Notes: generated by a model from the letters alone, not told the origin. DNA of 28,263 nucleotides from Tolypocladium sp. Sup5 PDA-1 (GCA_000750105.3 JPHH03000122.1:1-28263); one strand, 5' to 3'. Positions 11,721 to 20,784 are shown, numbered from the stretch's first letter. Numbers and translations: made by a program.

Positions 11721-13184
11721 ATGGCCAATTCAATATGGGAGCAGAAGATCGCGCCGGGCGTGGAAACATATGTCTGCCGGCCGGCTGATCCCGCGGTCAG
11801 GGGGGCCAGGGACTTTCCCGTCACTGGCTGTGACCAGGCCATGCCCAAGATACACGCGCGAATAACCATATACTACAAGCTGGCCGAATCGTCCGAAGAA
11901 TCACGCAGGAATATCGTCACGTCGCTCAAGACGGGCTTGGAAAACCTCGCCTCCCAAGTACCATGCCTCACCGCAACCGCTGCTGTAGACCCTGTGTCCA
12001 AGCGCGGCACCCTCAGAACAATGGGCGACGACGATGGAGTTCTCTTCCTGGTCACCGGCTCGACGACCGTCCGCTCCGATCTTCCATCCTATGCAGAGCT
12101 GGAGCGCGAACGATTTGGACCTTGGAAGCTTCCCAAAGGCGCCACGTATCCGGAGGGTCTGATCAATCCCGTGACGTCGATCGAGGGCCACCAGAGCGGG
12201 TTGCCGGGGTGTATCTTCCAACTCAACTTCATCGACGGCGGCGTGATCCTCACTGCTTGCTTCCATCATTATGTCGCCGATGGACCTAGTGTCAACAAGA
12301 TATTCCACGCTTGGGGCGCGCATTGTCGAGGACTCCCCAGCGTTGACTTGTTCACCGATCGCACCATCCTCATCAATCCCGAGCCGGCTCCTCAGTCCGA
12401 GGTGCCGGAACTAGAGCGACGAATGACGGCTCATGGCTGCATGGTGGATTCCACAAAGGCAGACCCCAACAACCCTTGGTCCAACGTGTTGGGACCGCCG
12501 GTCAAGACCGCCATCGGCAGCTTTCCCCGCGACAAGGTCGCCGCTCTGAAAGACGAAGTTGCAGCAAAGAGGTTCGCTCGGGTGTCGACCCACGATTGCT
12601 TCCAGGCCATCTTATGGTGGGGACAGGTGCGTGCCAAAAGCGTCTTGGGGCAAGATGAAGGGGTCGAGACCTCTACGTCCCTATTTCCCGTCAGCTTCCG
12701 GTCCAACTACAACCCTGAGTTTCCGAAGAACTACATCGGCAATGGCACGCTCTTCAATGGCGCAAAGCTCCCCATTGCGACGCTCAAGTCTTCAGAAGGA
12801 CTCCTTGATGCGGCTGTGGCGCTGCGAAACGTGATCCAGAATGTGGACGCGACCTTTGTCAAAGACGCCAAGGCTTGGCTCAGCAGCATTGAGGAGCCGG
12901 CGACGCGAACGTGGATGACTAGTCCGCCGCGCAAGATGGACGCTGCCGTCACGAGTTGGGCTTGTCTCGACTACCACACATGGGACATTGGATTTGGGCC
13001 GGCGACCTGCACACGCCCGCCCGTCTCGCCGATACCGTTCTTGTTCCCTATGCCCGGTAGGACAGACAATGACGGCGATGAGATATTGGAGGCTGGCATT
13101 GCTGTTGACGAGAAGGTGCACGAGATGTTGATGCAGGATGCGGAATTTGCTCAGTATGTCAAGGACTACTATCTCCAACCCTAG
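11721..13184 (+). CDS. HxxxD-type acyltransferase (trichothecene 3-O-acetyltransferase-like)
   Basis: Intronless 487-residue enzyme of the BAHD/transferase family, expected to move an acyl group from CoA to a hydroxyl of the pathway product, in the cytosol. The catalytic HxxxD motif is His183-Asp187 (HYVAD) within FHHYVADGPS, and the second family motif, DFGWG in plants, appears as DIGFG at 422-426 near the C terminus. Length and motif spacing are normal for the fungal members, which include trichothecene 3-O-acetyltransferase. The ATG at 11721 has a purine at -3 (GGAAATGG), and the in-frame protein begins plausibly there. It diverges from the P450 and probably shares its promoter. Acyl donor and acceptor are not predictable; with no thioesterase seen in the window, chain release by this protein is possible but unproven. 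Confidence 0.92.
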   Translation: MANSIWEQKIAPGVETYVCRPADPAVRGARDFPVTGCDQAMPKIHARITIYYKLAESSEESRRNIVTSLKTGLENLASQVPCLTATAAVDPVSKRGTLRTMGDDDGVLFLVTGSTTVRSDLPSYAELERERFGPWKLPKGATYPEGLINPVTSIEGHQSGLPGCIFQLNFIDGGVILTACFHHYVADGPSVNKIFHAWGAHCRGLPSVDLFTDRTILINPEPAPQSEVPELERRMTAHGCMVDSTKADPNNPWSNVLGPPVKTAIGSFPRDKVAALKDEVAAKRFARVSTHDCFQAILWWGQVRAKSVLGQDEGVETSTSLFPVSFRSNYNPEFPKNYIGNGTLFNGAKLPIATLKSSEGLLDAAVALRNVIQNVDATFVKDAKAWLSSIEEPATRTWMTSPPRKMDAAVTSWACLDYHTWDIGFGPATCTRPPVSPIPFLFPMPGRTDNDGDEILEAGIAVDEKVHEMLMQDAEFAQYVKDYYLQP

Positions 13185-13857
13185 CCCGCATTAGCTGTCA
13201 TCATACTGCGCATTGTAGTTCTTCCATCGTGGCATGGACTTGGAATCCTACCTATGCAGACGGGTAGCATAGGTAGACAGGCACATAGACTCATTTAGCG
13301 ACTCGTTTCCTCCCTCCGAGGGAACTGCGCATAATTCTGGTCTGGTCGACTGCGGGTCCTTGAATCAATAATCATGACAATGGGTCATTGCGGGCGTGCG
13401 GTGCAGCCTTCCACGATGGCGTGCCAGGCTAAAAGTTAACGTTGTCCCGTAGTGCTTCCACTTGTTGACGTACGGAGTGAAGTATCCATAAAATTGGCCG
13501 TCTCATTAGTCTCCACCTAGCTCCAACGGGCCGACGATAACGGGGCTCTTAGCTCACCCAAAAGAGGTCGGTCCCTAAATCACCCGAAAGCGAGCACCGG
13601 GCTGGCAGCGAACCGTTTCTTGGCCAATCAGATCGTGCAAGAGCTAACCACTTCAGAAATCTGCCTCGATTGCCAAACAACAACCTGGAAGCCAAACAAC
13701 GCAACCCAATCCTCAACTGCTTCCGCCAGTCCTTCCCACCACACTCCCCATTCGGCGCAGTGTCGTTGTCCTCGTTTCCCCGGTAGCGTTGCCTTGCCTT
13801 GCCTTGTTCCTCTTGTTTTTTCCTGTCTCTTAATCATAACCCGTCACGCATCTCATA
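13185..13857 (+). promoter_or_regulatory. Promoter and 5' leader of the phosphate carrier
   Basis: This 673-bp gap follows the acyltransferase stop. A CCAAT box lies at 13624-13628, and a long pyrimidine-rich tract (about 13785-13835) precedes the start codon, which is typical of highly expressed housekeeping genes in filamentous fungi. ATTCGGCG occurs at 13750-13757, matching the half-site of the cluster element, but a single copy is probably chance. No gene was recognised. Confidence 0.55.
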
Positions 13858-14985
13858 ATGGCCGCCCCTGCCACATCCGTTAAGGAGGTCATCCAGAAGA
13901 AGCCCGAGGGCCTGGACCTCTACGCCCGCTTCGCCCTGGCCGGAGCCCTCGGCTGCTCCGTCACGCACGGCGCCTTCACACCCGTCGATGTGTACGTCTT
14001 CCCTACTGCCCTCCTTCTCGACTACTTGCTAATAGCCCCAATATAGAATCAAAACCAGGATCCAACTCGACCCTGCGACGTACAATCGTGGCATGATCGG
14101 CGGCTTCCGCCAGGTCATCAAGAATGAAGGAATCGGCGCGCTAGCTACGGGCTTCGGTCCTACGTTCACAGGCTACTTTGTCCAGGGCGCCTTCAAGTTC
14201 GGTGGTTACGAGTTCTTCAAGAAGCAGTCCATCGACCTCATTGGCATCGAGAAGGCCCGTCAGAACCGTACCGCCGTGTACTCCGTGTCCGCTGCTTCGG
14301 CCGAGTTCTTCGCTTCCGTCGCCCTTTGCCCCTTGGAGGCTACCCGTATCCGTCTCGTCTCTGCTCCCGGCTACGCCAAGGGTCTAGTCGATGGCTTCAC
14401 CAAGATCCTGACTACCGAGGGAGTCGGCGCCTTCTACGCCGGCTTCGGACCGATCTTGTTTAAACAGTATGTTCTTCCCGGTCCCAGCCCACATTTGTTA
14501 AAGATCTGTTGGCTAACCTTCGTGCATCATACAGGGTCCCATACACGGTTACGAAGTTCGTCGTATACGAGAAGGTTGCCGAGAACATCCTCGCTCAATT
14601 TGACAAGTCTAAACTCTCCGGTAGTGCCTTGACTGGTATTAACCTGGGTTCTGGCCTAATCGCTGGCTTTGCTGCCGCCATCGTGTCGCAGCCGGCCGAT
14701 ACGATGCTTTCCAAGATCAACAAGACCAAGGGACTGCCCGGTGAGAGCACCGTCTCCCGTCTCGCCAAGATTGCCCGCGAGCTTGGCGTACGCGGTTCCT
14801 TTGCCGGTCTCCCCACGCGTCTCTTCATGGTGGGCGGGTTGACTGCCGGGCAGTTCGCGATATACGGCGACATCAAGAAAGCTCTCGGTATGTTTATGAC
14901 TTGTCCCCGTATATGCCCGCAGCAATATCAGACTGCTAACCTCGTCATCACAGGTGCTACGAATGGTGTGGAAATCGCCAAATAA
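13858..14985 (+). CDS. MIR1: Mitochondrial phosphate carrier
   Basis: Inner-membrane carrier of the SLC25 family that imports phosphate into mitochondria for ATP synthesis. Four exons (13858-13991, 14047-14466, 14535-14887, 14954-14985) encode 312 residues, the usual size. Introns are 55, 68 and 66 bp with GTACGT or GTATGT donors. The three carrier repeats are visible by their PxD/ExxK/R signatures: PVDVIKTRIQ, PLEATRIRLV and, degenerate as usual in phosphate carriers, QPADTMLSKI. Segments such as GFGPTFTGYFVQGAFKFGGYE are characteristic of this carrier. No cleavable presequence is evident, as in fungal relatives. This is a conserved single-copy type of gene, so it probably marks the right edge of the biosynthetic cluster; a role in the pathway is unlikely. 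Confidence 0.96.
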
Positions 14986-15378
14986 ACGTTGATGAGAATG
15001 GGGTGAAGACCAAACGGGTCGTACACCAGTTGCTGATAAATTTCTTCCAAGGAAGTGTTTAATGAGCACGTCGCCAGTCCGCTGGAAGACATGCTGGGAC
15101 GATATCGACGTGTTCGGTGTCTCACTCGATAAGTAGGATCATATTCAGAAACTATGCAAAATCGGGAGCCAGTTTCTCCAATGCCATTGGGACGGTGTTG
15201 ACTTCCCGGAGCAGCTGTGGGAAAGCAGAACGGAAGAAGAGCTTCGCACGCTCGACAGGAGGGGGCTCACCACTTCACACTGGCCCAAACGAAGGGGAGG
15301 AGCTCTGTCGATGAGGCCGGATTAGATCTGTGACGATTGTGAGGTATTGCTCCGAGGCCTCGAGCAGAGACCAAAAAT
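14986..15378. other. Intergenic region between phosphate carrier and tRNA
   Basis: This holds the 3' end of the phosphate carrier and the downstream flank of the tRNA, including its T-run terminator on the minus strand at 15373-15377. A plus-strand open stretch around 15175-15325 reads acidic then basic but matches nothing I recognise. No other feature seen. Confidence 0.5.
15373..15377 (-). terminator. RNA polymerase III terminator of tRNA-Leu
   Basis: Five T residues on the minus strand (AAAAA on plus) begin two bases after the tRNA 3' end, the usual Pol III stop signal. Confidence 0.7.
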
Positions 15379-15480
15379 TGAACAGAGTGGGATTCCAACC
15401 CACGCCCCTTTCGAGACTACGAGTCGGATTCACAAAGCGAAACCTGAACGTAGCGCCATAGACCGCTCGGCCATCTGTCC
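15379..15480 (-). tRNA. tRNA-Leu(CAG) with intron, unusual T-loop
   Basis: On the minus strand, GGACAGA at the 5' end (15480 downward) pairs with TCTGTTC, followed by discriminator A at 15379. The D arm has GCC/GGC, the anticodon stem CTACG/CGTAG, the loop TTCAGG with anticodon CAG, a roughly 20-nt intron directly after the base 3' of the anticodon, a long class II variable arm and the T stem GTGGG/CCCAC. A five-base T run follows as Pol III terminator. The T loop reads TTGGAAT instead of TTCGAAT, so the nearly invariant C56, also a key base of the internal B box, is G. The fold is clear; whether the gene is active is not. Confidence 0.88.
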
Positions 15481-15515
15481 AATTCGACGGTTAGGCTTTG
15501 GTATTCAATCCATAC

Positions 15516-15752
15516 GTGGACGCTTTGGACCCCATGTGGGCACCTTCCACCGGTACCCCAGTGCGCGGAGGATTGACGCTTCGAGAGGGTGACTATATCT
15601 GCGAGTGTGTCCATGAGACTGGTAGCTTGGTTGCTGTTGATTTGGTCGAGGTCAACCCCAGCCTGGCCGAGCCGGAGTCTATGGGCGCACAGGAGACGGT
15701 TAGGGCTGGCTGCTCCCTGGTGCGGTGCGCTCTTGGAGAGAGCTTGCTCTAG
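15516..15752 (+). pseudogene. Arginase, C-terminal fragment
   Basis: The plus frame encodes the last 78 residues of an arginase, ending at TAG 15750-15752. Recognisable segments are VDALDPMWAP, TGTPVRGGLTLREGDYICE, VAVDLVEVNPSL and ETVRAGCSLVR. These include the third ureohydrolase signature region around a metal-binding Asp of the DxD pair. The first Asp of that pair is absent: the residue before VDALDP is Tyr. Upstream similarity stops there, and 35 bases further is the tRNA gene on the opposite strand. The other three quarters of the enzyme (about 320 residues normally) are not in the neighbouring sequence, and no splice acceptor is present at the boundary. I infer a translocated or deleted remnant. 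It keeps an open frame to its stop, so the event may be recent. Confidence 0.85.
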
Positions 15753-16470
15753 GGGATTTTGGCTAGGGGTTGATACCCGCGAAGATTTGACACAACTTTG
15801 AGCCACAAGGCTAAATGATGGAATTGAATTGAAGCTCGGATTTGCTGTATGATTAAACATGTGCACGGCAGTTGTAGCGGGGATATTGCTACAGGCACGC
15901 AGTGAAAATATGATTGTTCGAGGAAGCAATAGAGTTAAAGACCTCCCCCGGTGATTCGCCTGATCCCGTATTCATTTTCAAATTCGAAGCCCAACGCTTT
16001 CTGTAGTGACCCTTCTTCCTTTCGGCCTCGGCCCTATGAATCCTCCGATCAAGTAAGTTTGTGTACGTGTGCAATATTGTGGCGTTGGGGTTCTTGAGAG
16101 CTTAGTTGCTCAGCGGTGGTGGAGGCGGGCCGCCAGTCGAGCGCTGCGACGAGCCGTCGGCGGCCTCGCTGGCAATTGAGGCATATCCGTAAAAGGAACC
16201 GTTCGGTTCTTTGGACGGTTGCCTGGAATCTTGCCCATGGTTACTGCTTCCGGATCATATTCGTTCCGCCTCTTCACCTCAGAGACCCCAGGTCTCTGTG
16301 TTTGTATGTCTTCAGAAGGCTGTGGCGGTATACATTCCTCTTCTGTTCCATCCAGAGCCTTATCCCTTAGACGAATTCTCTAATGAGATCGGACCGTCTC
16401 ACGGCCATCTTGAGTGCTTGTTTTGCGGTCACCAGCTGTGAGTAGGCTCGTGCTAATCTCCGCTTACTCT
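15753..16470. other. Intergenic region, no gene recognised
   Basis: About 700 bp after the arginase remnant. Short open frames exist on both strands but none shows a known motif or convincing composition. No repeat or RNA gene was seen. Confidence 0.4.
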
Positions 16471-16471
16471 C

Positions 16472-16711
16472 TTACACGGTGAGCATAGACTGTCCTCGTT
16501 TGGCCTTCTCCGTCTCTTTTACAGCCGACTTGGCTGCCGCTTCGGCGTATTCCACAGCGGCCGTCGCCTGGTCTTTTGCTGTCTGTGTGCCGCATGCCGA
16601 TGCAATAGTTCGGAGAGTCTCGTCAGTTTCCCCCTGTCGCAACACACCCGAGTCCACAAGCTGCTGCCAAGCTTCATCGTACTCGGGCTGCCGCTCTTTA
16701 TGTCGGGAGAG
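16472..16711 (-). other. Possible coding fragment, unknown
   Basis: The minus frame is open from 16711 to a TAA at 16472 and reads a charged, alanine- and lysine-rich helical sequence (for example EYAEAAAKSAVKETEKAKRG preceded by YDEAWQQLVDSGVL). Codon use looks like a real exon rather than chance, but the frame has no good start (an in-frame TAA lies at 16712-16714) and I recognise no family. It could be the last exon of a gene with its upstream exons lost, fitting the neighbouring arginase remnant, or it could be non-coding. Confidence 0.25.
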
Positions 16712-17332
16712 TTAGGTAGGTCTGGCTACGCGTTTCTGGCCCTCGAGATCGTTCGTCAGCTGGGCAAAGTATGGAAAGGCTTGTTGTCGTCGGGGTCGTA
16801 CCTGGTCACCTTCCAAGTGCGCCTGACGCGCAGGAGCCGGCGCGCGCACGCAATGGGCAAACAAGGGCGCGATGAGGCATTTTTGCCATTGGCTGGTATG
16901 CGAAAATTTGATACGCGTGGCACAGGGTGACCGTTTGCCAGGAGTTTGTCTTCGTTACCAGCTTTCTACATCGCGGAGATGCACCAGGTACCTGGCTCCT
17001 GGCCCCGAGCCAGGTTCACCGTGAGCCAGGATCCGGGCGCGGCCCCACACGTGAAGAGAGTTGGAGCAATCAGAAAACGGCCTGCTCGACAGCAACACAC
17101 GGCTTACACCCTACCGATCCATCACGCGTACGATTTATTATGCATCTATTCGTGACCCATGCTCGCGCACACATGGCTTGCTCCTGTTAGACAGGTCTAA
17201 CTCAGTCATCCCAAGCAGCTAGGAACGCCGACGCCGACGCCGGCTCCTGCTCCTGGGAAGACAAAGCCATTCCCGTACGACAAAGGGGGACCGCTTTCAC
17301 GGGTTCCATCCGACGGACTAGGACTTGGACTT
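16712..17332. other. Intergenic region with a 9-bp inverted repeat and a GACGCC repeat
   Basis: No gene recognised. ACCTGGCTC (16990-16998) and GAGCCAGGT (17007-17015) form a perfect inverted repeat around an 8-base loop, with another GAGCCAGG copy shortly after (17023-17030). A short GACGCC repeat (17224-17243) contains AACGCCGA, identical to an inner arm of the element at 11467-11485. It sits about 100 bp before the TPR-like reading frame. Confidence 0.45.
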
Positions 17333-17971
17333 TTGGACTGGCGTTTTATAGTCACAATACTTCCTGCCGACCAGCCCTCGTATGTATCCCCTTTACGCCA
17401 TGCGAGTGATTACTTACCTCGCAACAGAACCTGTGTATGGAATCGGCACCGCCTTTCTCAGCATCTCCTGGAGGCATCCCACGATGCCTCATTGTTGCTC
17501 AGCGACAAGCAGAAGGCCGCCGAACTAGCTAATAAGCTGGTCGATAGGAATGACTATCAACTTCAAGCCAAGGTCACCTACCGATGCAGTGTATTACTAC
17601 GTCTCAAAGGCGATATCAAAGGATCGGAGGGAATCATCCGATCTTTCTTTTCGATGGCGAGTTCAGTGATCGACACCGTGGCGGAAGAAGACCTTGCTCG
17701 GCTTTACCTTTCACAGGCGAACAACTATGCCTACCATCTTATGTTTGAGAATGCACACGAAGAGATGCGAAGAGTCCGAAGTTGGGTACGCCACGAGGAA
17801 TCGTCCCTGCTCTGGGAGCACATACTCTGCGTTGGCCGAGTTATGCGGGGAGACGGGGATTTTGTGGGCAGCCGAGCTGTCGGAGAAGAAGCCCGATGCT
17901 GCCCCCGTGGACATGGATGGTGTGATGGACGCGGCGCAGCTGGAGGCTTTCCAGTTGCTGCAGGAGATTGA
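17333..17971 (+). CDS. Helical-repeat (TPR-like) protein, uncertain 5' and 3' structure
   Basis: The core (roughly residues 45-165) is a run of amphipathic helices with TPR character, for example DKQKAAELANKLVDRNDYQ, LRLKGDIKGSEGIIRSF, ARLYLSQANNYAYHLMFENA and HEEMRRVRSWVRHEESSLLW. Such helical pairs usually act as protein-binding scaffolds. A 48-bp segment, 17380-17427, has a good donor (GTATGT) and acceptor (CAACAG) and is a multiple of three without stops, so it is probably a removed intron. After about residue 170 the frame turns into unconvincing Cys/Gly/Arg-rich sequence, while another frame reads a good acidic, charged helix ending at 18035. A frame change or missed intron near 17850-17880 is therefore likely. 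The start at 17333 is a guess. I do not recognise the family. Confidence 0.5.
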   Translation: MDWRFIVTILPADQPSYVSPLRHASDYLPRNRTCVWNRHRLSQHLLEASHDASLLLSDKQKAAELANKLVDRNDYQLQAKVTYRCSVLLRLKGDIKGSEGIIRSFFSMASSVIDTVAEEDLARLYLSQANNYAYHLMFENAHEEMRRVRSWVRHEESSLLWEHILCVGRVMRGDGDFVGSRAVGEEARCCPRGHGWCDGRGAAGGFPVAAGD

Positions 17972-18035
17972 GCGGGAGAGGAGATCTAAGGGGAGACGTG
18001 GCACGAAGAAGGATGAACAGGAGGACGAAGAGTAG
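17865..18035 (+). other. Second-frame coding-like 3' end of the TPR-like gene
   Basis: In the frame one step from the TPR-like gene, the sequence reads AAELSEKKPDAAP, QLEAFQLLQEIERERRS and a lysine/glutamate-rich tail ending EDEE at TAG 18033-18035. Composition and codon choice (GAG, AAG, CTG) look coding. It may be the true C terminus reached by a frameshift or short intron, or the end of another gene brought in by rearrangement. Confidence 0.4.
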
Positions 18036-18741
18036 AGGGGTTTGAGATGGGAGGAGGGAGAATTGAATTCAGCGGTTGAGGCTGTACGTATACCATGTAT
18101 ATCAATTGGTGTAAGATAAAGGGGTGGAATAAATGCACCAGAGCAACCGTGATTCACTGTGCAAACTTCTTGATACAACTCTGTCCGGGTGCCTTTCCTC
18201 CCCTTTGCTCTGAATAGATAACCTGGTTGTGGTTTCTGTTTCAAGGCATTGGCTAAGCGCAAAACTCAAGCCATCGGATAACGCGACTACCCTAATCTCG
18301 GCCGCTCAGATACATTCACTTCGTTCATATAATCTTGGTGTACTAAGATGTTCCCTCGCTTCCTCACGTGCCTTTTGTTCCGTTTTACTGCTTTTCAGCG
18401 AGGGTTTTTCTAGAGATGGTACTGCTCTTTCTTTGCCAGGGCCAAAATTGGGCCACGTTGGATTCTGCACAGGTGGGCTCAGACCTTCCTGGCGGAGATT
18501 TGATTTTGTGGTGTTGTGATTGGTTAGAATTGTTGGTCAAAAAAAGTGACTTGGGGAACGAACTGTTGAAGCCAGGGAGGTCTGAGCACTGAGACTAGTT
18601 TCGGCCCGCGTTCGGAGCAAGCATACTCAAAGTATACGTTCAACAACAACATAGCTAGTAGGATATCGCAAAAGCGATTGCCCGTTGCGGCTACACAAGC
18701 TAATAACCCACTTCTATTCTATGGTATATAGGAAGCCTCTC
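18036..18741. other. Intergenic region, no gene recognised
   Basis: About 700 bp between the TPR-like gene (+) and the regulator (-), presumably with both 3' ends. Open frames here show no recognisable protein. No repeat or RNA gene was seen. Confidence 0.45.
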
Positions 18742-20147
18742 TCACACGTGGCCTTGGGCAAGACCCAAGATAGCGGCGCGATAGCGCTTGAAACACGTTA
18801 CGGGGCATTTGTTATCGATACTCGTCTCGTGTTCCCACGTCGTCGCGACGAGGCGTGCCGGCAGCGACAGCTTCCTTCGCTGATGCTCGGTGCTCGGCTG
18901 TTCTCCCGACGACGTCGTGCCCCCGGCCATGTCGGGAGGGATCTCCAGCAACTGCTCCATTCTGCCGATGAGTCTGGCGCCGACGCGGAGTATGCTGACG
19001 GTGGAGTCGACGGCCTGCTCGTACGAGTCCGTGGGGCCGACATACAGATCTTCCAGGCCGACGCCCTCGATCATGTTCTGGTTACCTAGGGAGAAGTTCA
19101 CGTCCAGGATGCCCAGCGCGCTGGCGTTGAATGGAGTCGAGTCGGGCGTGCTCAAACTAAAGGATGTGCGTTGCGCAGGCATGGGCGATGCTAAGAGGTT
19201 CTGCAGCATTTTCTCCGAGAGAGAGACCACCAATCTCATGCAGAGCATGTAGCATTGCGCTGCCATGGACGCCTGCTTGCTGTCCAGGTACTTGGCGAAG
19301 GACGGGTGGGCGTCTCGGGATGGGGTCCGAGCTTTTCCCCGGGTGAGCACCATGGCCCTCACAAAGCCTTCAAAGGCACTGAACACCTCTCCGACAGGAT
19401 CTACGCATGTCGCAGTCAGCGTTTCATAATTCTCACACTGGGAAGGGTGGGGGGGGGGGGGGGGGTTGCATGTGCTTATTTACATTGTTCGGCATGGCCA
19501 GTGCGCTCACTTGTCACCGTTTTAAGGAGGGTTTCTAGTGTCTGGCATACGCTCGCGAGTTGAGCGGACAGGTCGCCGCCGGACCTGCACACCTCTGGCG
19601 CCGGGATGAAATTATTGTCGTCGATCCCCGACTCGGACGTGTTGAAGACGGGGCCTGTGCTCGTCGTCGAGAGTGTCGAAGCATGGCCACTGTGCGTATA
19701 TGTCGCCAGGGCGGGATCAGTCAGAGATGGGCTGTTTATGGCATCCCAACCAGACGGGAAGAAGCTGTCCAGCTGCAGCTGATCGGGGTGGAAAGCTCCA
19801 AAGTTGTCGGGTTGGTGGTGGTTCAGGACCGGCGTCACAGGCTCGGTCGGAGCACTGTTCTGGTTTCTGCTGCCCTTGTTATTGTTGGCCTGCTTGCTGG
19901 ACCGTGCGTTATAGACGCATTCGGCACCGACGTGTTGGCATCGCGCGCAGGCTTGTCGTGACGTTTTGTTCCCGACGCATCGGAGCTTCTGCTGGTGGCA
20001 GCGATCACATGATTTCCGCAGACTCCGACCAGAGACCTGTCGGGGAACCTGGATGGACGTCCAGTGGCCGTCGTGCTGCTGAGACGCACCCGTTATAGAC
20101 GGGCCGTCGTGCTGCTGCGACGCATCTGTTATAGACGCACCGTCCAT
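18742..20147 (-). CDS. Zn2Cys6 transcription factor, AflR-type cluster regulator
   Basis: Nuclear DNA-binding regulator. Two exons on the minus strand (20147-19484 and 19400-18742) give 440 residues. The binuclear zinc cluster has Cys47, 50, 57, 67, 70 and 77, spacing C-x2-C-x6-C-x9-C-x2-C-x6-C, with the CDRCHQQKLRC start common in secondary-metabolism regulators. A Ser/Thr/Asn/Pro-rich linker follows, and the C-terminal half carries AflR-family-like helices such as VSILRVGARLIGRMEQLL. The 83-bp intron has donor GTAAAT, branch CTGAC and acceptor GTAG; it contains a 17-base C run on this strand. An alternative GTGAGC donor 24 bases earlier also keeps frame. The N terminus contains a 12-residue duplication, SQQHDG..SITGA. 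It is the only regulator in the window and a candidate activator of the PKS cluster, though other genes lie between. Confidence 0.9.
19449..19465. repeat. 17-base G run inside the regulator's intron
   Basis: A pure G tract on plus (C on the gene strand) between splice donor and branch site. It could be polymorphic or a sequencing artefact. It does not touch coding sequence under the splice model used. Confidence 0.9.
20067..20138 (-). repeat. Two tandem 36-bp units in the regulator's N-terminal coding region
   Basis: Units 20067-20102 and 20103-20138 differ at a few positions and are in frame, so they encode two similar 12-residue blocks (SQQHDG followed by SIT-A). The length being a multiple of three allows copy-number change without frameshift. 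Confidence 0.85.
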
Positions 20148-20313
20148 GTCTCTCTCTCGTCCTGGCTTTCGCGTACGGCAGAGTTGATGTTGGTCACGGC
20201 ATGCATAGTAGTTGACAGATACAAGGCGACGATGAAGATGGGATAAATCGTTACGAAAGACGAGAAAGTCTCCTGCTGTAGGTTTGAATTTCTCAAGACG
20301 AGGAGGGGCGGAG
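20148..20313 (-). promoter_or_regulatory. Immediate upstream region of the Zn2Cys6 regulator
   Basis: Sequence directly before the start codon at 20147. No TATA box or TCGGCG-type half-site was found, so self-regulation through the 11453-11499 motif is not supported by this stretch. Confidence 0.35.
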
Positions 20314-20461
20314 TTTGCAGGCGACGGCTACCATGCCAAATACCCCCAAGGCCCCGTAGGTCGCGCGGCACCCTGACTGGGGGTCCAAGATCCGACAACA
20401 CCGCACCAACCGCAGCAAGCACCCGCGCCCCGAATATCTCGAACCAACTGCAGGAAGCAAC
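20314..20461. repeat. Direct repeat, copy 1 (~148 bp)
   Basis: This copy begins TTTGCAGGCGAC and ends CAGGAAGCAAC. It matches the copy at 20629-20784, best in its last ~55 bases, where 37 bases ending at GCAAC are identical; the middle has diverged with small indels. It lies upstream of the regulator. Both copies encode WFEIFGA on the minus strand, but neither frame looks like a gene. It may be a short non-autonomous element or a duplicated regulatory segment; no terminal inverted repeats or target-site duplications are obvious. Confidence 0.85.
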
Positions 20462-20628
20462 TGCTGCCCGAGGATCGATTGCGTAAGCGACTGCAGTTAG
20501 AACCACTACGTAGCAAGTAAGGCAAAAGATACTGCGTAAGAGAGATATCACGAGTAGAATAACTTAAACTACGTAATTAGTAGTAGCAAAGAAGACGTAA
20601 TAGATTGCGGCTCTGTTGAACATTGTGA

Positions 20629-20784
20629 TTTGTAGGCGACAGCTACAGTGTGCCATGCCAAATATCGCCAAGCCTCTGTTGCTTGTGTGGCACCCTTGAT
20701 TGGCGCCAGGGGCCTGACAACCCCATCACCAACCGCAGCAAGCATCTGCGCCCCGAATATCTCGAACCAACTGCAGGAAGCAAC
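20629..20784. repeat. Direct repeat, copy 2 (~156 bp)
   Basis: Second copy of the element at 20314-20461, with start-to-start spacing of 315 bp and the same orientation. It starts TTTGTAGGCGAC and ends CAGGAAGCAAC. Differences include indels as well as transitions, so it has not simply been altered by C-to-T mutation. Confidence 0.85.

Noticed and set aside
20148..20784. TCGGCG-type binding sites in the regulator's own promoter
   Set aside because: No match to the half-site was found there, so self-regulation by the same motif is not supported.
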